Shown here piece after piece: positions 26,901 through 34,927 of a stretch of 64,000 nucleotides of DNA. The translations under genes and the position numbers were made by a program. Position 1 is the first letter of the stretch; each line of letters opens with the position of its first letter. The stretch covers positions 3,286,001-3,350,000 of the forward strand of contig NZ_CP039253.1 in the NCBI RefSeq assembly GCF_004795915.1. The letters are read 5' to 3'. This DNA comes from Rhodococcus sp. PAMC28707 (lineage in GTDB: Bacteria > Actinomycetota > Actinomycetes > Mycobacteriales > Mycobacteriaceae). A model generated the notes under the pieces. The model did not search any database. It had not been told where the DNA came from and was given only the letters and a program-made list of their open reading frames with translations.

Positions 26901-27382
26901 GGCGTGATTCCACCGCGCTGCAATGAGTCGGCGTACGCCGCCAACTGAAGTAGAGCCGGAACCTTTGCATGACGAGACAATTTGGTGTCGTAGACGCCGT
27001 AGCGATCCCCGTCGGCAACCAGGAAGTCGCAGAATCCGAGGAATCGGCCATCGAAGAAGGTCGCCTGATAGAGCACCGGGGTGCGGGAGGTCAACGCTGT
27101 GAACGTCGACCAGTCGGCGTCGGCGAGTTCTTGACGGGTGCGGCCCGGCCTCTCCATCGTCAGCACTCCGCCCGGAAACTGCTTTTCGAACCGTGCCAGC
27201 TGCGTGCGTTCGTGTGCCAGGCCGAGTGCTGATGTTCGCTCCAGCATCGGATCGGGTTCGACGGCGACACGCGGCACGAGCCCGTTCAAGCTGTCGAGTC
27301 GCCTCAGCAGGCCGAACTCGCAGGACGCGGCCGCCGCGAGATCGCTGGCGCTGTAAATTACCTGATCGTCCAAGAGGAACAC
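23939..27382 (-). CDS. TM0106-family RecB-like nuclease fused to DnaQ-like exonuclease and SF1 helicase
   Basis: A 1147-aa protein from GTG 27382; the frame runs on to 27496, but family similarity starts at VFLLDDQVIYSASDLAAAA. Residues 1-270 are a RecB-like PD-(D/E)XK nuclease (LGFCDFLV, GVYDTKLSRHAK, QLAAYADSL) plus a Cys cluster CGRCDTC. Residues about 310-560 form an RNase H/DnaQ-like exonuclease (DIFFDFEGDP, YHYAPYEKTAL, EYNRTDCVSTIELRDWL). Residues about 740-1130 are a DNA2/NAM7-type SF1 helicase with Walker A GPPGTGKT at 770-777, Walker B VIDEAGQ at 874-880, GDPQQLPQV and a C-terminal RLNVAISRGQ. The likely role is DNA repair or end processing; no function is established to my knowledge. 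It is divergent from the hydrolase at 27439. Confidence 0.92.
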   Translation of the reverse strand: MFLLDDQVIYSASDLAAAASCEFGLLRRLDSLNGLVPRVAVEPDPMLERTSALGLAHERTQLARFEKQFPGGVLTMERPGRTRQELADADWSTFTALTSRTPVLYQATFFDGRFLGFCDFLVADGDRYGVYDTKLSRHAKVPALLQLAAYADSLQRGGITPSDHVHLMLGDGSTSSHTLTEILAVYRQSRENLQRILDEHQAEGTAVGWADAKYSACGRCDTCSVQVEEHRDLVLVAGMRSSARERLIDAGISTIEELAASAGPVNGMSERTSTSLRAQAALQVRQERTGAAEFDIFDARGLGSIPEPDPGDIFFDFEGDPLWADPANPNDWGLEYLFGVLNTDLSFEPFWAHDRSQERQALIDFLAYVTARRAEYPNMHVYHYAPYEKTALLRLAGRYGVGEDVVDDLLRHEVLVDLYPIVRTSVRIGARSYSIKKLEPLYMPEDRSGDVTNAAASIVEYAHWCEFRDAGEDAAAAELLNEIAEYNRTDCVSTIELRDWLLARASDAGVTPRKPSEPVVEREDTATPLEISLGKYAGLPWNRTSAQQAVAMYAGAVGFHRRERKPFWWAHFDRLTDPVDEWSDAADVMKIDHVEILHDWMKTAPRQRVLRRKLRLVGELSNGVIGGVGHTVRLLYDNPSPEGLDKLHPTHRGSSMAKIVDVGFAGTRDAVIVEESLRAGTEPYFDAPIATAPDRPVPTASLESAIETAATEVDDALPDLPLTAVADLMALSPPRTTSGNPLPPVNGSDYASAITAALLDLDHSYLAVQGPPGTGKTYTASKVIAHLVREHHWRIGVVGQSHMVVDNLLATVVEAGVDARSVGKKAPTEQTVLKETEYPGFVADADRGCVIGGTAWDFSHSTRVVPGSLDLLVIDEAGQFSLANTIAVAGAARNLLLLGDPQQLPQVSQGTHPEPVDRSALGWLAAGHGALPADRGYFLATTWRMHPALCAPVSALAYEGRLESNREATESRSLDGLAPGLHTVLVDHHGNSTSSPEEAAEIATRIQGLIGNEWTDPASFEGTRALAASDFLVVAAYNAQVAAILAHLAEVGLDEVTVGTVDKIQGRQAPVVLVSMAASSVDDVPRGMGFLLSRNRLNVAISRGQWAAFLVRSRSLTQHLPATPDGLVTLGTFMALSNSGQGNSGQG

Positions 27383-27438
27383 GCGCGTAACTGTAGGGGA
27401 ATGCACCGACACGGAAGCGAAACAGGCAAGATAGCCCA

Positions 27439-28068
27439 ATGCCGTTTTTCGAGGGAGCCACCGGTGCCGTTCATTACCGATCATGGACGACGGCACACCC
27501 CCGTCTCATCGTGGTGTTCCTCCACGGTTTGGGACAGAACAGCGGTAACTACCATCGGTTCGCGCGGGTGATGAACGGTCTCGACATCGATGTATGGGCC
27601 ATCGACCACGTCGGCCACGGTCTCACCGAGGGCGAGCTGTCCGATGCATCGCAGATCGAAGGTCTTGCAGACAACGCCCTTCAGCTCGCAGCGATCGCGC
27701 AGTCCGAGCGTGACGGCATCCCGCTGGCCCTGATGGGGCATTCGTTGGGCGCGGCAACCGCAATTGCCGCTCTCGACAAGGATTCGAGCCGATTTACTTC
27801 GGCGGTGTTGTGTGCGACCCCGAAGTCGGTTGTCGGTGCAGCCGTCGCTGATCTACGCAGTTCGACTGTGCCACTGCTGGCGCTGCACGGCGTGGACGAT
27901 CGGATGGCGTCGATAGACGCTGTTCGCACGTGGATTCCATCGGTGCCGGGCGCTCAGTTGAAGGAGTACGAGAATGCCGGTCATGATCTGTTGCACGAGA
28001 AGATCCACCGGACCGTCTCGCTCGACGCTGCCGAGTTCATGCTCGGCTGTATAGACACAGGTGTATAG
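27439..28068 (+). CDS. Alpha/beta hydrolase (monoacylglycerol lipase-like)
   Basis: A 209-aa serine hydrolase. It has the nucleophile elbow GHSLGAA with Ser102, the oxyanion block VVFLHGLGQNSGNYHRFA, DHVGHGLTEG, the acid in LHGVDDRM and the catalytic His in NAGHDLLHE. The cap domain is short, so the protein is smaller than typical monoglyceride lipases (about 270 aa). The substrate is probably a small lipid ester. The start ATG has no Shine-Dalgarno; AAGATA lies a few bases upstream as a possible -10, which would make the transcript leaderless. It converges on the acyl-CoA synthetase gene, with a strong hairpin between. Confidence 0.9.
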   Translation: MPFFEGATGAVHYRSWTTAHPRLIVVFLHGLGQNSGNYHRFARVMNGLDIDVWAIDHVGHGLTEGELSDASQIEGLADNALQLAAIAQSERDGIPLALMGHSLGAATAIAALDKDSSRFTSAVLCATPKSVVGAAVADLRSSTVPLLALHGVDDRMASIDAVRTWIPSVPGAQLKEYENAGHDLLHEKIHRTVSLDAAEFMLGCIDTGV

Positions 28069-28076
28069 ACATAAAG

Positions 28077-28117
28077 GTGTGACGTGCATGCCCGAACAGC
28101 AGACATGCACGTCACAC
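28077..28117. terminator. Bidirectional hairpin terminator
   Basis: A perfect 14-bp stem GTGTGACGTGCATG (28077-28090) / CATGCACGTCACAC (28104-28117) with a 13-nt loop fills the 56-bp gap between two convergent genes. No T-tract is present, as is common in this group. Confidence 0.75.
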
Positions 28118-28124
28118 GGGTAAG

Positions 28125-29912
28125 TCAGCTGTAGATCGACTCTATGACCGCGCTGCGCTCCTGGTGAATGATGTTCCGCTTCAGCTTGAGCGTCGGTGTC
28201 AGCTCCCCGGTCTCGACCGTGAAGTCCTGCTCGAGGATCTTGTACTTCTTGATCTGCTCGGGCTTGGAGACCTTCTTGTTCGCTTCGGCGACGGCCTTGT
28301 CGATCTCGGCAACGAGGTCGACGTGGGTCGACAGTTCCGCGAAGGCAACGGTCTCGGACAGCCCGTGGCGTTGCTTCCAGCCGGGCAGTGCCTCGGGATC
28401 GAGGGTGATCAGCGCGCCGATGAAGGGCTTGGCGTCGCCGACGACGAGTGTCTGGCTGATGAGCGCGTGCGCCCGCAGTGCGTCCTCGAGTACCGCGGGT
28501 GCGACATTCTTGCCGCCCGCAGTGACGATGATTTCCTTCTTGCGGCCGGTGATGGAGACATAACCGTCCTGATCGATGGAGGCGAGGTCCCCGGTGTGGA
28601 ACCACCCGTCGACAATGGACTCGGCGGTGGCTTTGTCGTTGTGCCAGTAGCCGCTGAAGACGACTGGTCCCTTGAGGAGTAGTTCGCCGTCCTCGGCGAC
28701 CTTGACGGCATGGCCGTTGATCGGCTTGCCGACCGTGCCCACGCGCTGCTCCGGCGTTGTGTTGACGGTGACTGCGGCGCTGGTCTCGGTGAGGCCGTAG
28801 CCCTCGTACACGGGGACGCCGATGCCGCGGAAGAAGTGACCGAGACGTGCCCCGAGGGGTCCGCCGCCCGAGACAGCTCGCACGCATTTGCCGCCGAGGG
28901 CCGCACGCAACTTGGAGTAGACGAGCTTGTCGAACAGTGCGTGCTTGAGATTGAGGACGAGACCGGCTCCGCCCTTTTCCTTGGCCTCGCTCCACTCGAT
29001 CGCGGTCGCGGCGGCCTTGTCGAAGATTCCGCCCTTACCGCCGTCGTGCGCCTTCTGCTTGGCGGAGTTGTAGACCTTCTCGAACACGCGTGGTACCGAC
29101 AGGATGAAATCCGGCTGGAATACAGCGAACTGGTCGACGAGGGTTGTTACGTCGGCAGTGTGGCCGACGGTCACCTTGGACTCGAACGAGCCGAAGGAGA
29201 TCGCCCGCGCGAACACGTGCGCCATCGGCAAAAACATGAGTGTTCGGTTGCCCTCCTTCATCGAATCGCCAAGTGCCAGCTTCACGGCCTCCACCTCGGC
29301 GTAGAAGTTGGAGTGCGTCAGCTGAACGCCTTTGGGACGGCCGGTGGTGCCGGAGGTGTAGATCAGCGTTGCCGGCGAGGACGCGCCGACCTGCTTGCGA
29401 CGGGTGTGCAGTTCTTCATCGGTGACCGCTGCGCCGCGCTTGGTCAGTTCTTCGACAGCGCCTCCGTCGATCTGCAGTACCTCACGCAGTTCGGCGGCAC
29501 CCTCGGTGACCTCTTTCAACGCTTCGGCATGTGCTGGGGATTCGATGAACAGGATCTTGGTAGCGGAATCTTCGAGGATCCACTGCGCCTGATCGGGTGA
29601 GGATGTCTCGTAGATTGCTACCGTGCACCCGCCTGCGGTCCAGATCGCGTAGTCGAGGAGAACCCACTCGTAACGAGTTGCGGACAGGATGGCGACGCGA
29701 TCGCCCAGTTCGACTCCGGAGGCAATGAGCCCCTTGGCGACTGCAGACACTTCCTTGGCGAACTGAGCTGCGGTGACGTCGGTCCAAGAACCGTTCTGCA
29801 TCCGCACGAACGGTACGAGGTTCGGGGACTCCTTTGCGTACCGGAACACCGAATCTGCCATGGATGCGTCTTCGGGAATGGTGAATGACGCGGGTACAGA
29901 ATATTCTCGCAC
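28125..29912 (-). CDS. Long-chain fatty-acid-CoA ligase (FadD15-like)
   Basis: A 595-aa AMP-forming acyl-CoA synthetase. The start is set at GTG 29912 (residues REYSVPASFT) because a GGAGG lies about ten bases upstream and the family begins with this motif; the frame itself stays open to 29960. Signature blocks are TLIYTSGTTGRPKGVQLTHS (AMP/ATP binding), YGLTETSAAVTVNT and GWFHTGDLASIDQDGYVSIT, with the C-terminal lysine region QIKKYKILEQDF. It activates long-chain fatty acids at the membrane for lipid synthesis or beta-oxidation. The name FadD15-like is by recalled similarity. Confidence 0.94.
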   Translation of the reverse strand: MREYSVPASFTIPEDASMADSVFRYAKESPNLVPFVRMQNGSWTDVTAAQFAKEVSAVAKGLIASGVELGDRVAILSATRYEWVLLDYAIWTAGGCTVAIYETSSPDQAQWILEDSATKILFIESPAHAEALKEVTEGAAELREVLQIDGGAVEELTKRGAAVTDEELHTRRKQVGASSPATLIYTSGTTGRPKGVQLTHSNFYAEVEAVKLALGDSMKEGNRTLMFLPMAHVFARAISFGSFESKVTVGHTADVTTLVDQFAVFQPDFILSVPRVFEKVYNSAKQKAHDGGKGGIFDKAAATAIEWSEAKEKGGAGLVLNLKHALFDKLVYSKLRAALGGKCVRAVSGGGPLGARLGHFFRGIGVPVYEGYGLTETSAAVTVNTTPEQRVGTVGKPINGHAVKVAEDGELLLKGPVVFSGYWHNDKATAESIVDGWFHTGDLASIDQDGYVSITGRKKEIIVTAGGKNVAPAVLEDALRAHALISQTLVVGDAKPFIGALITLDPEALPGWKQRHGLSETVAFAELSTHVDLVAEIDKAVAEANKKVSKPEQIKKYKILEQDFTVETGELTPTLKLKRNIIHQERSAVIESIYS

Positions 29913-30215
29913 TGTGGGACCCCTCCGGGAAAATGACGTAATAGATGTGCATTTCATCACACTCTTGGCCAGCGTGCACTTCCGATGGGGTGTCCGGATT
30001 GCGAACTTTCGGCCAGATCTACCGAGTTTTGGTGTAACTCTGGGTGGACCTTAACCGTTGTCGCACGGAGGTTCGAGGCTTCTCTTCTTATCTGCCCCCG
30101 TTGTCGCCGTCGCCCGGATCGGGGGCAGAGAACCGCCCCGGCCGGTGGGTGCGCAACCATGAATTCTCGGCACTCGGTCCGCTGGGTCGGTTGCAGGGAC
30201 TAAACTGGGTTGCAT
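29913..30215. promoter_or_regulatory. Divergent intergenic region between fadD-like and DEAD-box genes
   Basis: This 303-bp region carries the promoters of both flanking genes. On the plus strand TAAACT (30201-30206) is a good -10 for the helicase and places transcription start about three bases before its ATG at 30216; the -35 is weak. On the minus strand the fadD-like gene has GGAGG just before its GTG. No conserved ORF or clear hairpin is seen. Several runs (CTTCTTATCTGCCCCC) lack recognisable sites. Confidence 0.5.
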
Positions 30216-32036
30216 ATGAGCACAACAGAGCCGAATCAGGATGCCGCCGTGACGAGTGACGAAGCAATTTCGAATAGGTCGGCACCGGCGCCCACCGACT
30301 CGACCCCCGCCCCGGACGCTGCGTCCGAAGAAGCTCCGCAGCTTACTTTCGCCGACCTCGGAATCGAAGAACGTGTTCTGCAGGCACTGCGGGACGTCGG
30401 ATACGAGACACCGTCGCCCATTCAGGCGGCCACCATTCCGCCGCTGATGGCAGGCAACGACGTCGTCGGATTGGCGCAAACCGGTACCGGCAAAACTGCG
30501 GCGTTCGCGGTGCCGATCCTCTCGCGGCTCGACGTGTCGCGGCGTGTTCCGCAGGCGCTGGTGTTGGCACCGACGCGTGAGCTCGCGCTGCAGGTGGCCG
30601 AGGCGTTCGGTAAGTACGCCTCGCACATCCCTGGCCTGCACATCCTGCCTATCTACGGCGGGCAGGCATACGGTATTCAGCTCTCGGGTCTGCGCAAGGG
30701 TGCGCAGATCATCGTGGGTACCCCCGGTCGCGTCATCGATCACCTGGAGAAGGGCACTCTCGACCTGTCCGCCCTCGAGTATCTGGTCCTCGACGAGGCC
30801 GACGAGATGCTCAAGATGGGCTTCCAAGAGGATGTCGAGCGAATTCTCTCGGATACTCCCGAATACAAGCAGGTCGCTCTCTTCTCGGCCACGATGCCTG
30901 CTGCGATCCGCAAGATCTCCAAGCAGTACTTGCACGATCCTGTCGAGATCACCGTCAAGACCAAGACCTCGACGGCACCGAACATCACACAGCGCTACGT
31001 GCAGGTCGCACATCAGCGCAAGCTGGAAGCACTGACACGGATCTTCGAAGTCGAAGAATTCGAAGCGATGATCATGTTCGTTCGAACCAAACAGGCCACC
31101 GAGGAGCTCGCCGAGAAGCTGCGTGCACGGGGATTCTCCGCGGCAGCGATCAACGGTGACATCGTGCAGGCTCAGCGCGAGCGGACCATCGGTCAGCTCA
31201 AGAACGGCCAGATCGACATTCTCGTTGCCACCGACGTCGCGGCGCGTGGTCTCGATGTCGACCGCATTTCACACGTCATCAACTACGACATTCCGCATGA
31301 CACCGAGTCGTACGTGCACCGCATCGGTCGTACCGGGCGCGCGGGCCGAGCCGGTCAGGCGTTGCTGTTCGTAGCGCCACGGGAGCGTCACCTGCTCAAA
31401 GCGATCGAGCGTGCGACGCGTCAGCCGATCACCGAGATGCAGTTGCCGAGTGTCGACGACGTCAACGCGCAACGCGTCACCAAGTTCGGGGACTCGATCA
31501 CCGAGAGCCTCGAGAGCGAGAATCTCGCTCTGTTCCGCCGGCTCGTCGAGGATTACGTGCAGGCGCACGACGTCCCGCTCGCGGATATCGCAGCAGCGCT
31601 CGCCGTGCAGTCCCGCGACGGTGAAGCGTTCCTGCTCAAGCCCGAGCCGCCCGCCCCGCCGCGCGCACCCCGGGAGCCACGCGAGCCGAGGCCTCCGCGT
31701 TCGTTCGACGCAGACGCGGCCGATTCGCATCACCGCAAGACCGGTCAGGAGATGGCGACGTATCGGATCAGCGTCGGCAAGCGTCATCACGTCGCGCCGG
31801 GTGCCATCGTCGGAGCTATCGCGAACGAGGGCGGACTACGACGCAGCGATTTCGGGCACATCAGCATCAGACCGGACCACTCGCTGGTGGAACTGCCTGC
31901 GGACCTGGCCGACGAGACGGTCGAAGCGTTGCGTCGTACTCGGATCAGTGGAGTGCTGATTCAGCTGACCCCCGACTCCGGGCCTCCCGGACGCAGTGGC
32001 GGCGGCAGCAAGTTCAAGGGCAAGCCCAGGCGCTGA
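30216..32036 (+). CDS. deaD: DEAD-box RNA helicase with DbpA-type RNA-binding domain (DeaD/CsdA)
   Basis: A 606-aa ATP-dependent RNA helicase from ATG 30216. An acidic/Pro-rich N-terminal extension of about 45 residues precedes the Q motif (TFADLGIEERVLQAL). All helicase motifs are present: AQTGTGKT, PTRELALQ, VLDEADEML, SAT, RGLDVDRISHVINYD and HRIGRTGRAG. A Pro/Arg/Glu linker (about 475-505) leads to a C-terminal DbpA-like RNA-recognition domain (YRISVGKRHHVAPGAIVGAI). It remodels RNA in ribosome assembly and cold adaptation. A -10-like TAAACT just before the ATG suggests an almost leaderless message. It is followed by two hairpins. Confidence 0.96.
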   Translation: MSTTEPNQDAAVTSDEAISNRSAPAPTDSTPAPDAASEEAPQLTFADLGIEERVLQALRDVGYETPSPIQAATIPPLMAGNDVVGLAQTGTGKTAAFAVPILSRLDVSRRVPQALVLAPTRELALQVAEAFGKYASHIPGLHILPIYGGQAYGIQLSGLRKGAQIIVGTPGRVIDHLEKGTLDLSALEYLVLDEADEMLKMGFQEDVERILSDTPEYKQVALFSATMPAAIRKISKQYLHDPVEITVKTKTSTAPNITQRYVQVAHQRKLEALTRIFEVEEFEAMIMFVRTKQATEELAEKLRARGFSAAAINGDIVQAQRERTIGQLKNGQIDILVATDVAARGLDVDRISHVINYDIPHDTESYVHRIGRTGRAGRAGQALLFVAPRERHLLKAIERATRQPITEMQLPSVDDVNAQRVTKFGDSITESLESENLALFRRLVEDYVQAHDVPLADIAAALAVQSRDGEAFLLKPEPPAPPRAPREPREPRPPRSFDADAADSHHRKTGQEMATYRISVGKRHHVAPGAIVGAIANEGGLRRSDFGHISIRPDHSLVELPADLADETVEALRRTRISGVLIQLTPDSGPPGRSGGGSKFKGKPRR

Positions 32037-32048
32037 AGAAGCACGTAA

Positions 32049-32099
32049 GTAGACAGACACCGTCTGCCTACGCATCGCACCCTGTTTCAGACGGTGCGA
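32049..32099 (+). terminator. Tandem hairpins after deaD
   Basis: Hairpin 1: GTAGACAGAC (32049-32058) / GTCTGCCTAC (32062-32071), one mismatch, 3-nt loop. Hairpin 2: TCGCACC (32075-32081) / GGTGCGA (32093-32099). T-rich tracts (TTTTTCTT) follow at 32117 onward. They lie between the converging deaD and amino-acid ABC genes. Confidence 0.6.
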
Positions 32100-32108
32100 C
32101 GCGGAGGT

Positions 32109-32140
32109 GGGCGGTGTTTTTCTTGGGCGGTGTTTTTCTT
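32109..32140. repeat. 16-bp perfect tandem duplication
   Basis: GGGCGGTGTTTTTCTT is repeated head to tail at 32109-32124 and 32125-32140, followed by a partial third copy (GGCCGGTGG). It lies in the 135-bp convergent gap after the deaD hairpins, so it duplicates the T-rich part of the termination region. Confidence 0.8.
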
Positions 32141-32171
32141 GGCCGGTGGCCTTGGGTTGGACCCGTCTTCG

Positions 32172-32918
32172 TCAGCCCATGATCCGCTGTAGAAACTGCC
32201 TGGTCCGCGCCTCGGTCGGATTGACAAGTACTTCCTCTGGTGTTCCTCGCTCGAGAACGATGCCGTCTTCGATGAAGAGGACTTGATCGGCGACCTGCTG
32301 GGCGAAGCGGATTTCGTGGGTGACGATCACCATCGTCCATCCCTGCGCTGCAAGATTTTTGATGACGGTGAGTACTTCGCCGACCAGTTCGGGATCGAGG
32401 GCGGAGGTCGGCTCGTCGAACAGCATGAGCTTCGGTCGAAGCGCCAAGGCTCGGGCGATCCCGACGCGTTGTTGCTGGCCGCCGGATAGTTGGAACGGGT
32501 ATTGATCGGCTTTGGCTTCGAGACCGACCTGCTCGAGCAGCGTGTGGGCGTCGGCGATCGCTTCGTCTTTCGGACGTTTTTGGACGATTACCGGACCTTC
32601 GATGATGTTCTGCAGAACGGTTTTGTGTGGGAACAGATTGTGGCTCTGGAAGACCATTCCGCTTTGTGCTCGGAGGAGTCGAAGCTCTGCTGCGGACACT
32701 GTGGTTGCGAAGTCCACAGAGACGTCACCGATCCGGATCGACCCGGAATCGGCGGGGTCGAGTGCATTCAACGATCTGAGCACCGTCGTCTTGCCGGATC
32801 CGGACGGCCCGATGATCACGGTGACGCTGCCCGCCGGGACGGAGAAGGAGACGTCGCACAGCACGTCGATCTCGCCGAACGACTTCTTGAGTGCCTTGAC
32901 GTCGAGTAGGTCGGTCAT
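32172..32918 (-). CDS. Polar amino-acid ABC transporter, ATP-binding protein (GlnQ/HisP type)
   Basis: A 248-aa ATPase with start ATG 32918 (MTDLLDVKALKKSFGEID); the much longer open frame upstream is antisense to the permease. It has Walker A GPSGSGKTT, FQSHNLFPHKTVLQNI (Q-loop typical of the amino-acid class), signature LSGGQQQRVGIARAL, Walker B LMLFDEPTSALDPE and switch His in VTHEIRFAQQV. Its start overlaps the stop of the binding protein-permease fusion by four bases. It energises import of a polar amino acid. Confidence 0.96.
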   Translation of the reverse strand: MTDLLDVKALKKSFGEIDVLCDVSFSVPAGSVTVIIGPSGSGKTTVLRSLNALDPADSGSIRIGDVSVDFATTVSAAELRLLRAQSGMVFQSHNLFPHKTVLQNIIEGPVIVQKRPKDEAIADAHTLLEQVGLEAKADQYPFQLSGGQQQRVGIARALALRPKLMLFDEPTSALDPELVGEVLTVIKNLAAQGWTMVIVTHEIRFAQQVADQVLFIEDGIVLERGTPEEVLVNPTEARTRQFLQRIMG

Positions 32919-34402
32919 TTCGCCACATACCTGTCGAGTCGGACTTCGAGTTTTCCTTGGAAGAACGAAAGAATCATGCAGATCACCCAGTAGTACAGGG
33001 CGGCAACGCTGTAGAGAGCGAAGAAGTCGAACGTCGGTGCGGCTGCCAATTGCGCGACGCGGAGCAATTCGGTCACCAGAATGGTCGATGCCAGCGAGGT
33101 GTCTTTGACGAGTGAGATCAACGTGTTCGACAGCGGCGGCACGGCGGTACGTAATGCCTGGGGAAGGATGATGCGCTGCAGCGTCGTGCGGTAGCTCATG
33201 CCGATGGTTTGCGAGGCTTCCCATTGTCCCTTCGGCACGCTGAGGATGGCTGCTCTGATGACTTCGGCTGCATAGCCGCCGACGTTCAAGCTGAACGCGA
33301 CCACCGCAGCGGGGAACGGGTCGATCACCACTCCGAACTGCGGCAGCGCGTAGAAGACGATGAACAATTGCAGCAGTAGCGGCGTGCCTCGAACGATCGA
33401 GACGTAGAAGCGAGCTGCCGCAGACAAGGCCTTTCTCGACGAGATGCGAGCCAATGCAACTGCGAGGGCGATGACGAGCCCGATGACGAAGCTGATGGCC
33501 GTCAGCGGGATGGTCATGGTCAGCGTTGCCTTCAACATCGGCCACAGATTGTCGAGGATCAGTTCGAGTTTGGATTGCGGTTCGACAGCCGAGGCGTCCG
33601 ATGTGGGCACCTGGGTATCTGCGGTCGGTGCGGCGACGGCAGAACCGAAGTACGTGGTGGAGATCCGATCGAGCGTTCCGTCCGCCTGCAACGTGTCGAT
33701 CGCGTTGTCGATTTCGTCCATCAGGCCGCTGTCTTTGCGGGCTGCGAAGGCCTGGTAGCTGGTGTCTCCGGTTTGTGCCGCCACTTTGACGCCGGTGTCG
33801 CCGGTCTGTTTCAGATACTCGGCGATGGCGAGGCTGTCGTTGACGGTGGCGTCGACACGTCCGTCTTTGACGAGAGTGACTGCCTGCACGAACCCTTCGA
33901 CGGCTTCTACCTTCGCGCCTGCGTCTGCGGCGACCTGAGCCCAGTTGCTGGTCGACGATTGTGCAGTCGTTTTGCCGGCGAGGTCTGCGACCGAGGTGAT
34001 CGCTGTGCTGGTCGCCGAGTCGAGGATTTCGCCATCGGAGACCGTGTACGGCTTGGACAAGTCGTACGCGTTCTGTCGATCGGGATTGATCGTGACCTGA
34101 TTGGCGATCAGGTCGAAGCGTCCGGATTGAAGTCCGGCAAATATCGAGTCGAACGGGGTCTGTACGTACTCGACGCGGACGCCGAGTTCGCCCGCGACTG
34201 CATCGACCACGTCGATGTCGTATCCGGTGAGTTGTCCGTTCGCGCCCTGAAAGCTGAACGGGCTGTAAGTACCTTCGGTACCTACGACGAGGACGCCGTT
34301 GTCCTTGACCGTATCGATCAGTGGTCCGGTGGAGGATCCACAACCGGCAACGGACATCAGTGCGACCAGCACGGCAAGCAGAGCGAGCACTTTGCGATGC
34401 AC
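32915..34402 (-). CDS. Amino-acid ABC transporter: substrate-binding lipoprotein fused to permease
   Basis: A 495-aa fusion. Residues 1-21 are a lipoprotein signal ending in lipobox SVAGC with acylated Cys21. Residues 25-255 are a family-3 solute-binding domain (GTEGTYSPFSF, GYDIDVVDAVAGELG, GRFDLIANQVTI). After a linker of about 30 residues (VPTSDASAVEPQSKLE), residues 280-495 form a HisM/GlnP-type permease with the EAA loop GMSYRTTLQRIILPQALRTA. Having the receptor tethered to the channel means no diffusible binding protein is needed. Together with the downstream ATPase this is a complete importer. The ligand is probably a polar amino acid; which one cannot be read. Confidence 0.94.
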   Translation of the reverse strand: MHRKVLALLAVLVALMSVAGCGSSTGPLIDTVKDNGVLVVGTEGTYSPFSFQGANGQLTGYDIDVVDAVAGELGVRVEYVQTPFDSIFAGLQSGRFDLIANQVTINPDRQNAYDLSKPYTVSDGEILDSATSTAITSVADLAGKTTAQSSTSNWAQVAADAGAKVEAVEGFVQAVTLVKDGRVDATVNDSLAIAEYLKQTGDTGVKVAAQTGDTSYQAFAARKDSGLMDEIDNAIDTLQADGTLDRISTTYFGSAVAAPTADTQVPTSDASAVEPQSKLELILDNLWPMLKATLTMTIPLTAISFVIGLVIALAVALARISSRKALSAAARFYVSIVRGTPLLLQLFIVFYALPQFGVVIDPFPAAVVAFSLNVGGYAAEVIRAAILSVPKGQWEASQTIGMSYRTTLQRIILPQALRTAVPPLSNTLISLVKDTSLASTILVTELLRVAQLAAAPTFDFFALYSVAALYYWVICMILSFFQGKLEVRLDRYVAK

Positions 34403-34443
34403 TTCGAGGAAGGCCTTCCGTCATCTCGTTCGGTAGAGGAAAC

Positions 34444-34926
34444 CTACCCGTCGATTTCTATTTCTGCCGATACGACGACTGCGTTGTTCATCGGTAGTGC
34501 TGCCGTTCCGATGGCACTGCGCGCATGGGCTCCGACTTCGGGGCCGAACACTTGCAGGATCAGATCGGAGAAGCCGTTGATGACTGTCGTCGTCTGGGTG
34601 AACCCGTGATCGGCGTTGACCATTCCCGAGACCGTGAGCCAGGCGCTTATTCGATCGAGGTCGCCGATAGCGCGTTGCACGCTGGCGAGTACCGCCAGGG
34701 CTGTGTCTCGTGCGGCGTCCGTGGCCTCGTCGAGGGAGATGTGCGACGGCACCGCGCCGAAGGGGCCTGCCATCGAACCGTCCGCTCGTTGCGGTGAGTG
34801 ACCCGTGACGTACACCCGGTTGCCTCGAACACGAGCCCATTCGAAGGAGAATTGGAATCCCGGCGGCGCGTGGGCCTCGGCGGGAAGGACGAATCCCAGT
34901 TCCTCCAACTTGCGTTCGATGTGCAT
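34444..34926 (-). CDS. RidA family protein (YjgF/YER057c/UK114)
   Basis: A 160-aa protein of the larger RidA subgroup. It has GFQFSFEWARVRGNRVYVTG, a Ser-rich central strand (DLDRISAWLTVSGMVNAD) and the C-terminal block GAHARSAIGTAALPMNNAVV. The Arg in ARSAIG corresponds to the conserved Arg that binds the carboxylate of imine substrates. RidA proteins hydrolyse reactive enamine/imine intermediates from PLP enzymes. Here it lies between the amino-acid importer and a phosphatase on one strand, suggesting a link to amino-acid catabolism. The gap to the phosphatase gene is one base, so the two are co-translated. Confidence 0.9.
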   Translation of the reverse strand: MHIERKLEELGFVLPAEAHAPPGFQFSFEWARVRGNRVYVTGHSPQRADGSMAGPFGAVPSHISLDEATDAARDTALAVLASVQRAIGDLDRISAWLTVSGMVNADHGFTQTTTVINGFSDLILQVFGPEVGAHARSAIGTAALPMNNAVVVSAEIEIDG

Positions 34927-34927
34927 C

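Noticed and set aside
32919..34424. Upstream extension of the amino-acid ATPase frame to 750 codons
   Set aside because: The region is the binding protein-permease gene in another frame. The ATPase begins at MTDLLDVKAL.
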